Of a stretch of 19,765 nucleotides of DNA, positions 13,712 to 19,765 are shown in pieces. Made by a program: the position numbers and the translations under genes. The notes beneath the pieces are model-generated. The model made no database searches. It was given only the letters and a program-made list of their open reading frames with translations, and had not been told where the DNA came from. Within the stretch, counting starts at the first letter, position 1; every line of letters starts with the position of its first letter. This DNA comes from an uncultured Clostridia bacterium (GTDB lineage Bacteria; Bacillota; Clostridia; Oscillospirales; CAG-272), in contig CAJGCF010000026.1 in the NCBI GenBank assembly GCA_904501865.1, positions 1-19,765 on the forward strand. The letters run 5' to 3'.

Positions 13712-14296
13712 TTAATTCTCAGCTAAAAATTCAAAAGCGGCAGAGGGTACGGTCTTCATAAGAACGTCAACCACAAAGTGTTGAGGCGCTGTGCCGTTCA
13801 AATTGAGGACGTAGTTTAATTTAAGTACGCCGTCACGCAAAAGACGGTTATCCACCTTTTTGGAGTTTACGTATACCTTGAAGGGCATAAACGGCGTGTC
13901 ATACGTGCACACGTGCGTAGCTCCCTGTTCAAAGGACAGATACGTGTTAAGCGCGCCCTCCTTGGTCATCACTACAAGCTCTGGGGCTTTAGGATCGAAT
14001 ATTATTTTTGAGAGAGTGCTCATCTCTTTATCGTCCTCGTTTTCCCGATAAGACAACTCCACGTTTCCGTCTTGATTGAGCTTCAGTGTAGCCTCGGTGA
14101 AAAGCTCTATGCTGTTAGTCTCATCGCTGGAGAACATTTTCTGCAGTTCCTCCGACGAAACATTTTCTTCATAAAGTATTCTTTGAAGCACGTCCACGAT
14201 AGACATATCGAGCTCTCCAAATTCCTCGGGGTCTATCATAAGTGTCTTTATCTGCAAGGAGACCTCTTTTTCCTCACCTGATTTTATTTCTATCAT
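13712..14296 (-). CDS. DUF1934 (YwiB-like) protein
   Basis: A 194-residue cytoplasmic protein of the DUF1934 family (Bacillus YwiB), a calycin-like beta-barrel of unknown function. The family pattern is visible as GNVELSYREN, then VVMTKEGALNTYLSFEQGATHVCTYDTPFMPF (about residues 108-139), a KVYVNSKKVDN turn, and KLNYVLNLNGTAPQHFVVDV at the end. The N-terminal half (residues 1-70), with EVSLQIKTLMIDPEEFGELDMSIVDVL and an acidic helix, is longer than in YwiB and may be lineage-specific. The ATG at 14296 has AAGGA 8 nt upstream. It follows asnS by 81 bp that contain a terminator, so it is expressed by readthrough or an unseen promoter. Family members often lie next to an aminoacyl-tRNA synthetase (argS in Bacillus); here it is asnS. 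Confidence 0.75.
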   Translation of the reverse strand: MIEIKSGEEKEVSLQIKTLMIDPEEFGELDMSIVDVLQRILYEENVSSEELQKMFSSDETNSIELFTEATLKLNQDGNVELSYRENEDDKEMSTLSKIIFDPKAPELVVMTKEGALNTYLSFEQGATHVCTYDTPFMPFKVYVNSKKVDNRLLRDGVLKLNYVLNLNGTAPQHFVVDVLMKTVPSAAFEFLAEN

Positions 14297-14326
14297 ATTA
14301 TTTTTCCTTAATGCTGTTAAAATATA

Positions 14327-14363
14327 TGCGGGGAAAACACTCTGTACGCGTGTTTTCCCCGCA
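14327..14363 (-). terminator. terminator between asnS and the DUF1934 gene
   Basis: A perfect 14-bp stem TGCGGGGAAAACAC / GTGTTTTCCCCGCA (14327-14340 with 14350-14363) with a 9-nt loop starts 15 bp after the asnS stop. On the minus strand it is followed by TATATTTTAA, a modest T-run, so some readthrough into DUF1934 is plausible. Confidence 0.75.
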
Positions 14364-14377
14364 ATACGCCACTGTTA

Positions 14378-15772
14378 TCAATATTCGGCGTTTCCTACTG
14401 TTCTGGGATAAGGCAGGACGTCGCGGATGTTGGATACGCCGGTGAGGTACATGATTATACGCTCAAAGCCGAGTCCGAAGCCTGCGTGCTTTGTGCCGCC
14501 GTACTTGCGGAGGTTGACGTACCACCAATAATCCTTCTCGTCAAGGCCACACTCTGCCATACGTTCAAGCAGCTTGTCGAGTCTTTCCTCTCTCTGAGAT
14601 CCGCCTATTATCTCACCAACGCCCGGGACAAGCAGGTCCATAGCCGCAACTGTCTTGCCATCGTCGTTGAGTCTCATATAGAACGCTTTTATCTCCTTGG
14701 GATAGTCGATAAGGAATATGGGCTTTTTGTACACCTGCTCGGTGAGGTATCTTTCGTGCTCGGTCTGAAGATCAACTCCCCAATATACAGGGAACTTGAA
14801 ATCCGCGCCGGATTTTTCGAGTATTTCTATCGCCTCGGTGTAGGTTACCTTTGCGTAATCCGCATCGCGAAGAGCGGTGAGTCGGTCAAGAAGGCCCTTA
14901 TCAACAAAGCTGTTGAAGAACTGAAGCTCTGCTTGACAGTTGTCCATAACGTGATTGATTATATACTTGATCATGTCCCATGCGAGAGCCATGTCGTCGT
15001 TGAGGTCGGCGAATGCGATCTCTGGTTCTATCATCCAGAACTCGGCCGCGTGACGCGCTGTGTTGGAGTTCTCTGCGCGGAAGGTGGGACCGAAGGTGTA
15101 GATGTTGCCGAATGCCATAGCATACGTCTCGCCTTCAAGCTGACCGGAAACGGTGAGGTTTGCGCTCTTTCCGAAAAAGTCCTGAGAATAATCTATCTGT
15201 CCGTCCTCGGTTCGAGGAGGATTTTCCATATCAAGAGTGGTCACACGGAACATCTCTCCCGCACCCTCTGCGTCCGAGCCCGTGATTATGGGTGTGTGAA
15301 CGTATACAAAGCCCCTCTGGTTGAAGAAGGAATGAATGGCATAAGCCACCTCGCTTCTTACTCTGAACACTGCGGAGAAAAGGTTTGTGCGGGGACGAAG
15401 ATATGCCTGCTCGCGCAAGAATTCTACCGAGTGACGCTTGGGCTGAAGCGGATAGTCGGGAGTTGATGCTCCCTCCACCTCTATCTTTGTCGCCTTGAGC
15501 TCGAAGGGCTGCTTTGCCTCGGGAGTGAGAGTAAGTATGCCCGTGACGACAAGAGCCGCGCCAACGTTCTGGCTCGCGATCTCGTCGTAGTTATCAATTA
15601 TATCTCTTTCAAAAACCACCTGAACGCTCTTGAAATAAGAACCGTCGTTGAGGTCTATGAATCCGAACGCCTTGCTATCGCGAAGGTTTCTCACCCAACC
15701 GCCAACAACTATTTCTTTACCGCCGAAAGCTTTTTTATCGGCGTATACGTCTTTTATAAGAGTTCTTTTCAT
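14378..15772 (-). CDS. asnS: asparaginyl-tRNA synthetase
   Basis: AsnRS charges tRNA-Asn, so this organism need not rely only on the indirect amidation route. The 464-residue class IIb enzyme has an N-terminal anticodon-binding OB fold (VVGGWVRNLRDSKAFGFIDLNDG, about residues 22-44). The catalytic core follows: PLQPKRHSVEFLRE, FVYVHTPIITGSDAEGAGEMF, motif 2 FRAENSNTARHAAEFWMIEPE and motif 3 GFGLGFERIIMYLTG. The end DVLPYPRTVGNAEY is diagnostic for AsnRS rather than AspRS. AFYMRLNDDGKTVAAMDLLVPGVGEIIGGSQRE covers the ATP and Asn site. The ATG at 15772 follows AAAAGGA. A promoter with a 17-bp spacer lies upstream, divergent from the mrnC promoter. Confidence 0.98.
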   Translation of the reverse strand: MKRTLIKDVYADKKAFGGKEIVVGGWVRNLRDSKAFGFIDLNDGSYFKSVQVVFERDIIDNYDEIASQNVGAALVVTGILTLTPEAKQPFELKATKIEVEGASTPDYPLQPKRHSVEFLREQAYLRPRTNLFSAVFRVRSEVAYAIHSFFNQRGFVYVHTPIITGSDAEGAGEMFRVTTLDMENPPRTEDGQIDYSQDFFGKSANLTVSGQLEGETYAMAFGNIYTFGPTFRAENSNTARHAAEFWMIEPEIAFADLNDDMALAWDMIKYIINHVMDNCQAELQFFNSFVDKGLLDRLTALRDADYAKVTYTEAIEILEKSGADFKFPVYWGVDLQTEHERYLTEQVYKKPIFLIDYPKEIKAFYMRLNDDGKTVAAMDLLVPGVGEIIGGSQREERLDKLLERMAECGLDEKDYWWYVNLRKYGGTKHAGFGLGFERIIMYLTGVSNIRDVLPYPRTVGNAEY

Positions 15773-15822
15773 AATTCTGATCCTTTTACCTTAAAATCTC
15801 TTAAATAATCTGAATATATATC

Positions 15823-15851
15823 ATTATATAATCATTTAGCAAAAAAATCAA
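15823..15851 (-). promoter_or_regulatory. asnS promoter
   Basis: On the minus strand TTGATT (15846-15851), a 17-bp spacer and TATAAT (15823-15828) predict a start near 15816 and a short leader of about 44 nt, too short for a T-box. Confidence 0.8.
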
Positions 15852-15922
15852 GTAGAATTTGAAATATTTATTGATTTTAGGTGTTTTTCTTAAATATTTA
15901 ATTTTAAATTGTCTCCAAACTG

Positions 15923-15951
15923 TTGCGAAATGAGGAATTTTGTGGTACAAT
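15923..15951 (+). promoter_or_regulatory. mrnC-cyclophilin promoter
   Basis: TTGCGA (15923-15928), a 17-bp spacer and TACAAT (15946-15951) predict a start near 15958 and a 30-nt leader. Confidence 0.7.
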
Positions 15952-15987
15952 CTATACATAGATGCACATAAAACAGAGAGGATAGAC

Positions 15988-16356
15988 ATGGATATAAAGG
16001 CAGTATCAACAGAGGCCCTTGCATATCTCGGGGATAGCGTGCTTGAGATAAGGGTGAGGGAGAAGCTGGTGCGCTCGGGAATATCGGGCTCAGGAAACCT
16101 TAATCGCGCTTCCCTGTCGTACGTCAAGGCGAGCGAACAGGCGGCGGCTATGCAGACAATTATTCCGCTCTTAACAGAGGAAGAGTCACTAATCTACAAA
16201 CGAGGCAGGAATATGTCGGGCGGCAACGTTCCAAAGAGCGCGACTATGTCGGAATACCGCACAGCTACGGGTATGGAGGTGCTTTTTGGATATCTGTATC
16301 TTCTCGGACGCGAGGAGAGGATAAACGTTCTTTTCGAGAAAGCATATGAAAGTTAA
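15988..16356 (+). CDS. mrnC: Mini-ribonuclease 3 (Mini-III)
   Basis: Mini-III is a dimeric double-strand RNase with an RNase III catalytic domain but no dsRNA-binding domain; in Bacillus it matures 23S rRNA. The 122-residue product shows the RNase III signature ALAYLGDSVLEIRVREKL, with acidic residues D16 and E20, then YKRGRNMSGGNVPKSATMSEYRTATGMEVLFGYLYLLGR, which carries the second acidic site and the family's basic RGRN block. The ATG at 15988 has GAGAGG 6 nt upstream. In Bacillus the gene follows cysS; here cysS is absent and it is first in a two-gene unit with a cyclophilin 41 bp downstream. Confidence 0.94.
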   Translation: MDIKAVSTEALAYLGDSVLEIRVREKLVRSGISGSGNLNRASLSYVKASEQAAAMQTIIPLLTEEESLIYKRGRNMSGGNVPKSATMSEYRTATGMEVLFGYLYLLGREERINVLFEKAYES

Positions 16357-16397
16357 GAACAAAAATAAAAACAAATATAATTAAAACGGAGAAAAAT

Positions 16398-16898
16398 ATG
16401 AGCAATCCAAAAATCAAATTCACTATCAAGAATTACGGAGAGATCACAGCGGAGCTGTATCCCGACAAGGCTCCCGCAACCGTTGAAAATTTCCTTTCCC
16501 TTGTTGAAAAAGGATTTTTCTCGGGGCTTATCTTCCACAGAGTTATCAACGGCTTTATGATACAAGGTGGAGGATTCAACGCTGAGTTTGAGCAGCAGCA
16601 GGCGGATTCTATCAAGGGCGAGTTTATCGCGAACGGCTTTATGACTAACGACCTTCGCCACACAAGGGGAGTTCTTTCTATGGCAAGAACCATGGATCCC
16701 AATTCAGCATCATCGCAGTTCTTTATAATGCATCGCGATGCGCCTCACCTTGACGCGCAGTACGCGGGCTTTGGCAAGGTTGTTGAAGGCATAGACGTGG
16801 TGGATAAGATCGCTAATGTCAAAACGGGAAGCTACGGCTGGTTTGAGGACGTTCCTAAGGTGCCCGTAGTCATTGAAAAGGTAGAGATCATAGGATAA
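16398..16898 (+). CDS. cyclophilin-type peptidyl-prolyl cis-trans isomerase
   Basis: A 166-residue cytoplasmic cyclophilin that speeds cis-trans isomerisation of X-Pro bonds during folding. FHRVINGFMIQGGG (46-59) holds the catalytic arginine R48 and Q56; MARTMDPNSASSQFFI (95-110) and APHLDAQYAGFGKVVEG (115-131) complete the active site. The N-terminus, KFTIKNYGEITAELYPDKAPATVENF, is typical of the PpiB type. No signal peptide or membrane segment is present. GGAG precedes the ATG. It lies 41 bp after mrnC and is followed by a strong terminator, so the two form one transcription unit. Confidence 0.96.
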   Translation: MSNPKIKFTIKNYGEITAELYPDKAPATVENFLSLVEKGFFSGLIFHRVINGFMIQGGGFNAEFEQQQADSIKGEFIANGFMTNDLRHTRGVLSMARTMDPNSASSQFFIMHRDAPHLDAQYAGFGKVVEGIDVVDKIANVKTGSYGWFEDVPKVPVVIEKVEIIG

Positions 16899-16906
16899 TC
16901 AAAAGC

Positions 16907-16934
16907 AAAGGGCAGACATGGACTGCCCTTTTTT
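16907..16934 (+). terminator. terminator of the mrnC-cyclophilin unit
   Basis: A 9-bp stem AAAGGGCAG / CTGCCCTTT around the 7-nt loop ACATGGA is followed by TTTTTT, 8 bp after the cyclophilin stop. Confidence 0.92.
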
Positions 16935-16968
16935 GATGTCTTGCGACACAATTTCGGTTTTCTCGACA

Positions 16969-17001
16969 TATAATGTGTATTGAGAGCTTGGCCTCTCAAT
17001 A
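16969..17001 (+). promoter_or_regulatory. DUF11 gene -10 box and 5'-end hairpin
   Basis: TATAAT at 16969-16974 (no good -35 at 17 bp; GACACA at 18 bp is weak) would start transcription near 16980. A perfect 9-bp hairpin TATTGAGAG / CTCTCAATA (16978-16986 with 16993-17001) then forms at the very 5' end of the transcript, 6 nt before AGGAG. Such 5' stems are known to stabilise mRNA in Firmicutes; its role here is inferred. Confidence 0.5.
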
Positions 17002-17020
17002 TGTAATAGGAGAAATGCAA

Positions 17021-17872
17021 ATGGCAACATTTACAAATCAGGCAACGCTGTCGTACAGAAACACTGTGGTGAACTCCAACGTGGTATCGGGTGAGATAGT
17101 TGGTGCTCTTGCGATAAGCAAGGATGCGCTACTTCCCACTTACGGAGTAGATGACAACGTGACCTATATAATAAACATCGTTAATTCGGGCAACTCTGAT
17201 TATACGAACGTCAGTGTGACCGACGATCTCGGAGCCTATGAGTTCGGCGCGGGAGAGCTCGTTCCTCTCACCTATGTAGCAGGATCTGTAAATTATTACG
17301 TCAACGGAATCCTTCAAGCCGATCCTGCTGTGGTTGCGGGTCCTTCTCTTGTGATAAGCGGCTTGAGTATTCCCGCGGGTGGGAATGCTACTGTGATCTA
17401 TAATGCCACCGTCAACGAGTATGCTCCGCTTTCAACTGGCGGAAGCATTACCAATACCGCCACAGCAAGTTACGGAGCAGGAGAAACGATCAGCGACTCG
17501 GCAACCATAACTGTGGAGGAAGGTCCTGTTCTTGATATCGTCAAGGCGATAAGTCCCGCAACCGTTAGCCCCAACGGTCAGCTGACCTATACCTTCACCA
17601 TCCGCAATTACGGCAATACCGAGGCGGTAGCAACGGATAACGTTGTGGTCACCGATACGTTTGATCCTATACTTGATCCCATAACCGTAACCTATAACGG
17701 AACAACGTGGACCGCAGGTACAGAGTACACGTATAACAGTAACACCGGAGAGTTTGCAACGGTCGCAGGCAATATAACCGTTCCGGCCGCGACTTATACG
17801 CAGAATCCCGTTAGTGGAGAGTGGACTATTACCCCCGGAGAAGTCGTTCTCAGAGTCGTGGGAACCATCTGA
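17021..17872 (+). CDS. two-domain DUF11 repeat protein without signal peptide
   Basis: A 283-residue protein made of two DUF11-type beta-sandwich domains, about residues 27-165 and 168-283. Each has the family pattern: NIVNSGNSDYTNVSVTDDL (52-70) and TIRNYGNTEAVATDNVVVTD (193-211), preceded by a short linking strand (VGALAISKDA, VLDIVKAISPA). The sequence is rich in T, V, N and G with no cysteine. There is no signal peptide, membrane segment or LPXTG anchor, unlike most DUF11 surface proteins; it starts MATFTNQATLSY. The ATG at 17021 is 8 nt after AGGAG; the ATG at 17015 is too close. It is a single gene between two terminators. Function is unknown; a structural or coat-like role is only a guess. 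Confidence 0.8.
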   Translation: MATFTNQATLSYRNTVVNSNVVSGEIVGALAISKDALLPTYGVDDNVTYIINIVNSGNSDYTNVSVTDDLGAYEFGAGELVPLTYVAGSVNYYVNGILQADPAVVAGPSLVISGLSIPAGGNATVIYNATVNEYAPLSTGGSITNTATASYGAGETISDSATITVEEGPVLDIVKAISPATVSPNGQLTYTFTIRNYGNTEAVATDNVVVTDTFDPILDPITVTYNGTTWTAGTEYTYNSNTGEFATVAGNITVPAATYTQNPVSGEWTITPGEVVLRVVGTI

Positions 17873-17888
17873 CCTCTCTTCCTTTAAA

Positions 17889-17920
17889 AAAGCCTCTGTT
17901 TCTTCTGAAACAGAGGCTTT
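17889..17920. terminator. bidirectional terminator between DUF11 and M23 genes
   Basis: A perfect 14-bp stem AAAGCCTCTGTTTC / GAAACAGAGGCTTT with loop TTCT lies between the convergent genes. On the minus strand it is followed by TTTTAAAGG, giving a clear T-run for the M23 gene; on the plus strand the stem itself ends in CTTT. Confidence 0.88.
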
Positions 17921-17924
17921 GATA

Positions 17925-18683
17925 TCACTTCCCTGCGTCGGATTCAAAGGATGAGTCGGTTTTGTTGAGAACCTCCTTGGCTTCCGCGGAGAAATAATCC
18001 CTGGGATCCGTGGCAAGACCCTTGACGGTCATTTCAAGATGCAGGTGAGGTTCTTCCGCAAGCTCTACGATAGCGGTATCACCAACGGTTCCAAGCTGCT
18101 GACCGCACTTGACGTCTGCTCCCTCCTCAATGCCCTCTGCAAGCGTCTTGTCGAGGTTTTTGTAGAAGGTGAATACGTCGTCGCCGTGGGAAATAGCAAT
18201 GCAATGTCCCATAAGAGCATCATCCCATATCTTTGAGATAACTCCATCCGCAGCAGCGTATACGGGCGCGTCTTCGGCAGTAGCTATATCAACGCCGAGG
18301 TGTACTCTGTAGTCCTCCATTGTCTCGGACCAAACCTGGATAGAGGAATCGTGACCCTTGGTGATCACGCCCTGCGCAGGAAGCGCGAGAGTGAACTCCT
18401 CAACGGACCCCGATACGGGTAAGGATTCCGTTTCATTGTGAACGGGGGAGTCTACCGTGCCGTCGACTATTCCGTCCTTTTCGGTGTTGTTTTCTGTTCC
18501 CGAGACGTTGGTTCCGTCTGTTTCACTCGAGTACTTTTTCTTTGCGCGATTGGTTGCGATGCTTACGGACAGAACAACGGTGAGAGCCAAGAGCAGACAT
18601 ACTACCGCGACAACTGCGCCGCCGTTGTGCGAGAGCTCCTTGCATTTCTTTGCAAATTTGCTTTCCTTAAATTTTTCGAACAT
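17925..18683 (-). CDS. membrane-anchored M23 (LytM) domain protein, SpoIIQ-like
   Basis: A 252-residue protein with one membrane helix at about residues 22-43 (cytoplasmic N-terminus KFKESKFAKKCKEL), a polar linker (51-95) and an M23 domain (about 96-232). The metal-ligand motif HLGVD has H128 and D132, and the HLH pair is 213-215. The position of the usual third active-site His (Y-x-H-L) is YKNL (174-177), with Asn at 176, so peptidoglycan cleavage may be weak or lost, as in SpoIIQ, which serves as a scaffold in the forespore-mother cell channel with SpoIIIAH. Size and layout fit clostridial SpoIIQ, and the promoter looks sigma-F-like. No spoIID is adjacent, so another M23 protein remains possible. 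AGGAG precedes the ATG by 8 nt. Confidence 0.75.
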   Translation of the reverse strand: MFEKFKESKFAKKCKELSHNGGAVVAVVCLLLALTVVLSVSIATNRAKKKYSSETDGTNVSGTENNTEKDGIVDGTVDSPVHNETESLPVSGSVEEFTLALPAQGVITKGHDSSIQVWSETMEDYRVHLGVDIATAEDAPVYAAADGVISKIWDDALMGHCIAISHGDDVFTFYKNLDKTLAEGIEEGADVKCGQQLGTVGDTAIVELAEEPHLHLEMTVKGLATDPRDYFSAEAKEVLNKTDSSFESDAGK

Positions 18684-18702
18684 TTCAATTCTCCTTTTTG
18701 TT

Positions 18703-18767
18703 TATGTCTGTACCACGGTGTAAAGTGGTTACAGACATATTTTCAGCCTCTTTTGGTCTATTTATAC
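18703..18767 (-). promoter_or_regulatory. candidate forespore-sigma promoter and 5' hairpin of the M23 gene
   Basis: On the minus strand GTATA (18763-18767), 15 bp, and GCTGAAAATA (18738-18747) fit the sigma-F type consensus (GywTA ... GGnrAnAnTw) at all but one -10 position. No good sigma-A pair is seen. Just after the -10, TATGTCTGTA / TACAGACATA plus CCAC/GTGG form a 14-bp stem with one bulged base (18703-18739), ending 20 nt before the start codon. The sigma assignment is inferred by eye. Confidence 0.5.
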
Positions 18768-18776
18768 AACAAGACT

Positions 18777-18820
18777 CAAAAAAATAAAAAATCGGGCAGT
18801 CAAGCACGTGCCGCTGCCCG
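18777..18820 (-). terminator. terminator downstream of the DUF378 gene
   Basis: On the minus strand a stem CGGGCAG / CTGCCCG (18793-18799 with 18814-18820) is followed by ATTTTTTATTTTTTT. The loop contains the palindrome GCACGTGC. It is 97 bp after the DUF378 stop and prevents readthrough into the M23 gene. Confidence 0.85.
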
Positions 18821-18917
18821 TTGAGATAGAATATAAAGTCAGAAATTTATTTAAAAATCCGATGCTTCGGTATAGTTAAATAAGAAAGAGTTGACGACGA
18901 TATGCGCACAACTCAGA

Positions 18918-19136
18918 TCAGCTCTCTCCGATGGCGTCGAAGCTTTCTCTTGCTCGGAAAATGAGAGATATGCACCAAATACCCGCAAGAGCGACTATTG
19001 TGTAGATAACTCTGCTTACAACGGACATAGGACCGCCGCATATCCAGGCAACGAGGTCGAAATTAAAAATTCCGACACTTCCCCAGTTGAGAGCGCCGAT
19101 AACAGTAAGAATAAGAGCTATTCTGTCTATTATCAT
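18918..19136 (-). CDS. DUF378 small membrane protein (YuzA-like)
   Basis: A 72-residue inner-membrane protein of the DUF378 family (Bacillus YuzA). It has two hydrophobic segments, about residues 5-22 and 40-60, with the family motif ALNWGSVGIFNFDLVAWICGG (15-35) between them and SRVIYTIVALAGIW after. Function of the family is not known. The ATG at 19136 has GAGG 8 nt upstream. It is a single gene; the promoter is not clear in the 240-bp gap to the tRNA. The hydrophilic tail RARESFDAIGES is short. Confidence 0.9.
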   Translation of the reverse strand: MIIDRIALILTVIGALNWGSVGIFNFDLVAWICGGPMSVVSRVIYTIVALAGIWCISLIFRARESFDAIGES

Positions 19137-19262
19137 ATCAAAAACCTCGAAAACGTTAGAATACGCCCATGAAATCGGGCTGTTATTATTTTGACACGAT
19201 TTGTGATAAATATGTACGCAAGAAAAATTTGTTTTTAAACGTGTCGGTTTTGATTTTTTGTC

Positions 19263-19291
19263 TTGACAAAACGGCGAATGTCTGTTATAAT
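19263..19291 (+). promoter_or_regulatory. tRNA-Pro promoter
   Basis: Consensus TTGACA (19263-19268), a 17-bp spacer and TATAAT (19286-19291), the strongest promoter in the window, lie about 82 nt before the expected transcript meets the tRNA 5' end. The intervening stretch has no ORF. Confidence 0.9.
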
Positions 19292-19379
19292 GAAATTCGT
19301 AAAAATCAAAACAAGATATCCCATTGAGTCTTAGTTACAATAGGAAGTGCGCGTAGGGCGCGAATAAAATGAATATTAT

Positions 19380-19455
19380 CGAGGTGTGGCGCAATTGGTA
19401 GCGCGCTAGCTTTGGGAGCTAGATGCTGCAGGTTCGAGTCCTGTCACTTCGACCA
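19380..19455 (+). tRNA. tRNA-Pro (TGG anticodon)
   Basis: A complete 76-nt cloverleaf. Acceptor CGAGGTG pairs with CACTTCG (one G-T), followed by A and an encoded CCA end. The D arm is GCGC/GCGC, the anticodon arm CTAGC/GCTAG with loop TTTGGGA, giving anticodon TGG. The T arm has loop TTCGAGT. The TGG anticodon can read CCA and, with wobble, other proline codons. Confidence 0.96.
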
Positions 19456-19460
19456 AAATT

Positions 19461-19493
19461 GCCGATTTGACTGCTTTTAGCGGTCAAATCGGC
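19461..19493 (+). terminator. hairpin after tRNA-Pro
   Basis: A 14-bp stem (one T-G pair) GCCGATTTGACTGC / GCGGTCAAATCGGC with loop TTTTA begins 5 nt after the tRNA CCA. It is followed only by ACAAATTTAA, so it may be a weak terminator or a processing and stability stem. Confidence 0.6.
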
Positions 19494-19510
19494 ACAAATT
19501 TAATACGTCA

Positions 19511-19606
19511 CCGGAGGCTGTGTACCGTAGTACCGTAATGCCGGATTAGGTGTCCAAGTGAGCTTGGGTTATTGCATTCGCAAAGCCTGAGCTCTATTTT
19601 TATTTT
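19511..19606 (+). promoter_or_regulatory. candidate riboswitch/attenuator in front of the GNAT gene
   Basis: A near-perfect hairpin (19560-19570 and 19572-19575 with 19580-19583 and 19584-19594; loop ATTC) followed by TATTTTTATTTT is an intrinsic terminator only 11 nt before the GNAT start. The overlapping stem CCAAG-TGAG-CTTGG (19554-19567) uses the left arm of the terminator and would prevent it. Upstream, 19511-19544 can fold with CCGG/CCGG around GTAC-CGTA-GTAC. I do not recognise a known riboswitch class. It could also just terminate the tRNA transcript. Confidence 0.5.
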
Positions 19607-19617
19607 CGGAGGTAATT

Positions 19618-19765
19618 ATGCAAAACACGAAGGTTACTCTTGTACCGCTTACGGCAGACGACCGCGAGCAATTTATCCTTGACAATCAATGGGCGTTCAA
19701 GTACGGAGCGACCCTGGAATTCGGAAAACGCGATGACCACATTGATTTTGACGGTGAGATCATCT
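19618..19765 (+). CDS. GNAT family acetyltransferase, N-terminal part (cut by window edge)
   Basis: The first 49 residues of an open frame that continues past the window. The ATG at 19618 has CGGAGG 5 nt upstream. The N-terminus, VTLVPLTADDREQFILDNQWAF, matches the first strand and helix of GNAT N-acetyltransferases, and KYGATLEFG follows. The acetyl-CoA binding motif lies beyond the edge, so the family call rests on the N-terminal pattern alone and the substrate is unknown. A terminator-like hairpin stands right before its ribosome site, so it is probably controlled by attenuation or transcribed with the tRNA region. Confidence 0.6.
   Translation, partial: MQNTKVTLVPLTADDREQFILDNQWAFKYGATLEFGKRDDHIDFDGEII

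Noticed and set aside
14486..15466. 326-residue plus-strand open frame
   Set aside because: It is antisense to asnS, which has all class II motifs.
19511..19560. Guanidine-III (ykkC-III) riboswitch
   Set aside because: CCGGATTAGGTG looks faintly like the start of that motif, but the following conserved pseudoknot bases do not match.
1..19765. CRISPR array, insertion sequence, prophage or toxin-antitoxin locus
   Set aside because: No regularly spaced repeats, transposase, integrase or paired small toxin gene is visible; the XRE gene has no intact partner.

Overview
The window looks like a chromosomal segment of a spore-forming, probably gut-associated Clostridia-class Firmicute. The evidence is the low-GC housekeeping gene set, strong AGGAGG-type ribosome binding sites, TTGACA/TATAAT promoters with 17-bp spacers, a SepF/YlmE/YlmG/YlmH division cluster, Mini-III RNase, DUF378 and DUF1934 proteins, and a SpoIIQ-like M23 protein behind a forespore-sigma-like promoter. 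No phage, insertion sequence or CRISPR array is visible. One intergenic repeat-like element and one decayed lipoprotein gene are the main signs of genome wear.

Left part (1-6883, all on the minus strand). Reading in the direction of transcription: queA (queuosine tRNA modification), miaA (tRNA A37 prenylation), then the division cluster: an HlyD-like membrane-anchored protein, YggS/YlmE PLP protein, sepF, yggT/ylmG, the S4-domain protein ylmH, and the 5' part of ileS, which runs off the left edge. In the familiar Bacillus order divIVA stands between ylmH and ileS. Here that place holds only a structured 185-bp leader. A second sequence related to this leader precedes dapA.

Middle (7000-12130). 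dapA (+) is followed by the remains of a small lipoprotein gene (-), then a short XRE-type repressor (+) with an operator-like palindrome in its promoter. Next come an FkbM methyltransferase plus SDR oxidoreductase operon (-), a HIT protein (+) whose promoter faces and abuts the FkbM promoter, and a sugar-phosphate-type nucleotidyltransferase (+) that shares a perfect 17-bp terminator hairpin with gdhA.

Right part (12131-19765). NADP-type glutamate dehydrogenase (-), a DUF1934 protein and asnS (-), Mini-III and a cyclophilin (+), a secretion-signal-less DUF11 protein (+), the SpoIIQ-like M23 protein (-), a DUF378 membrane protein (-), a proline tRNA (+) and the start of a GNAT acetyltransferase gene (+). 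An intrinsic terminator with a competing hairpin lies directly in front of the GNAT start, which makes it a candidate riboswitch or attenuator.

Most genes are core translation, tRNA modification, nitrogen or lysine metabolism and division functions. The less explained signals are regulatory: the shared ileS/dapA leader motif, the GNAT attenuator, the face-to-face promoters at 10615-10688, and 5'-end hairpins on the DUF11 and M23 transcripts. All functions are assigned by reading motifs by eye; no database search was run.
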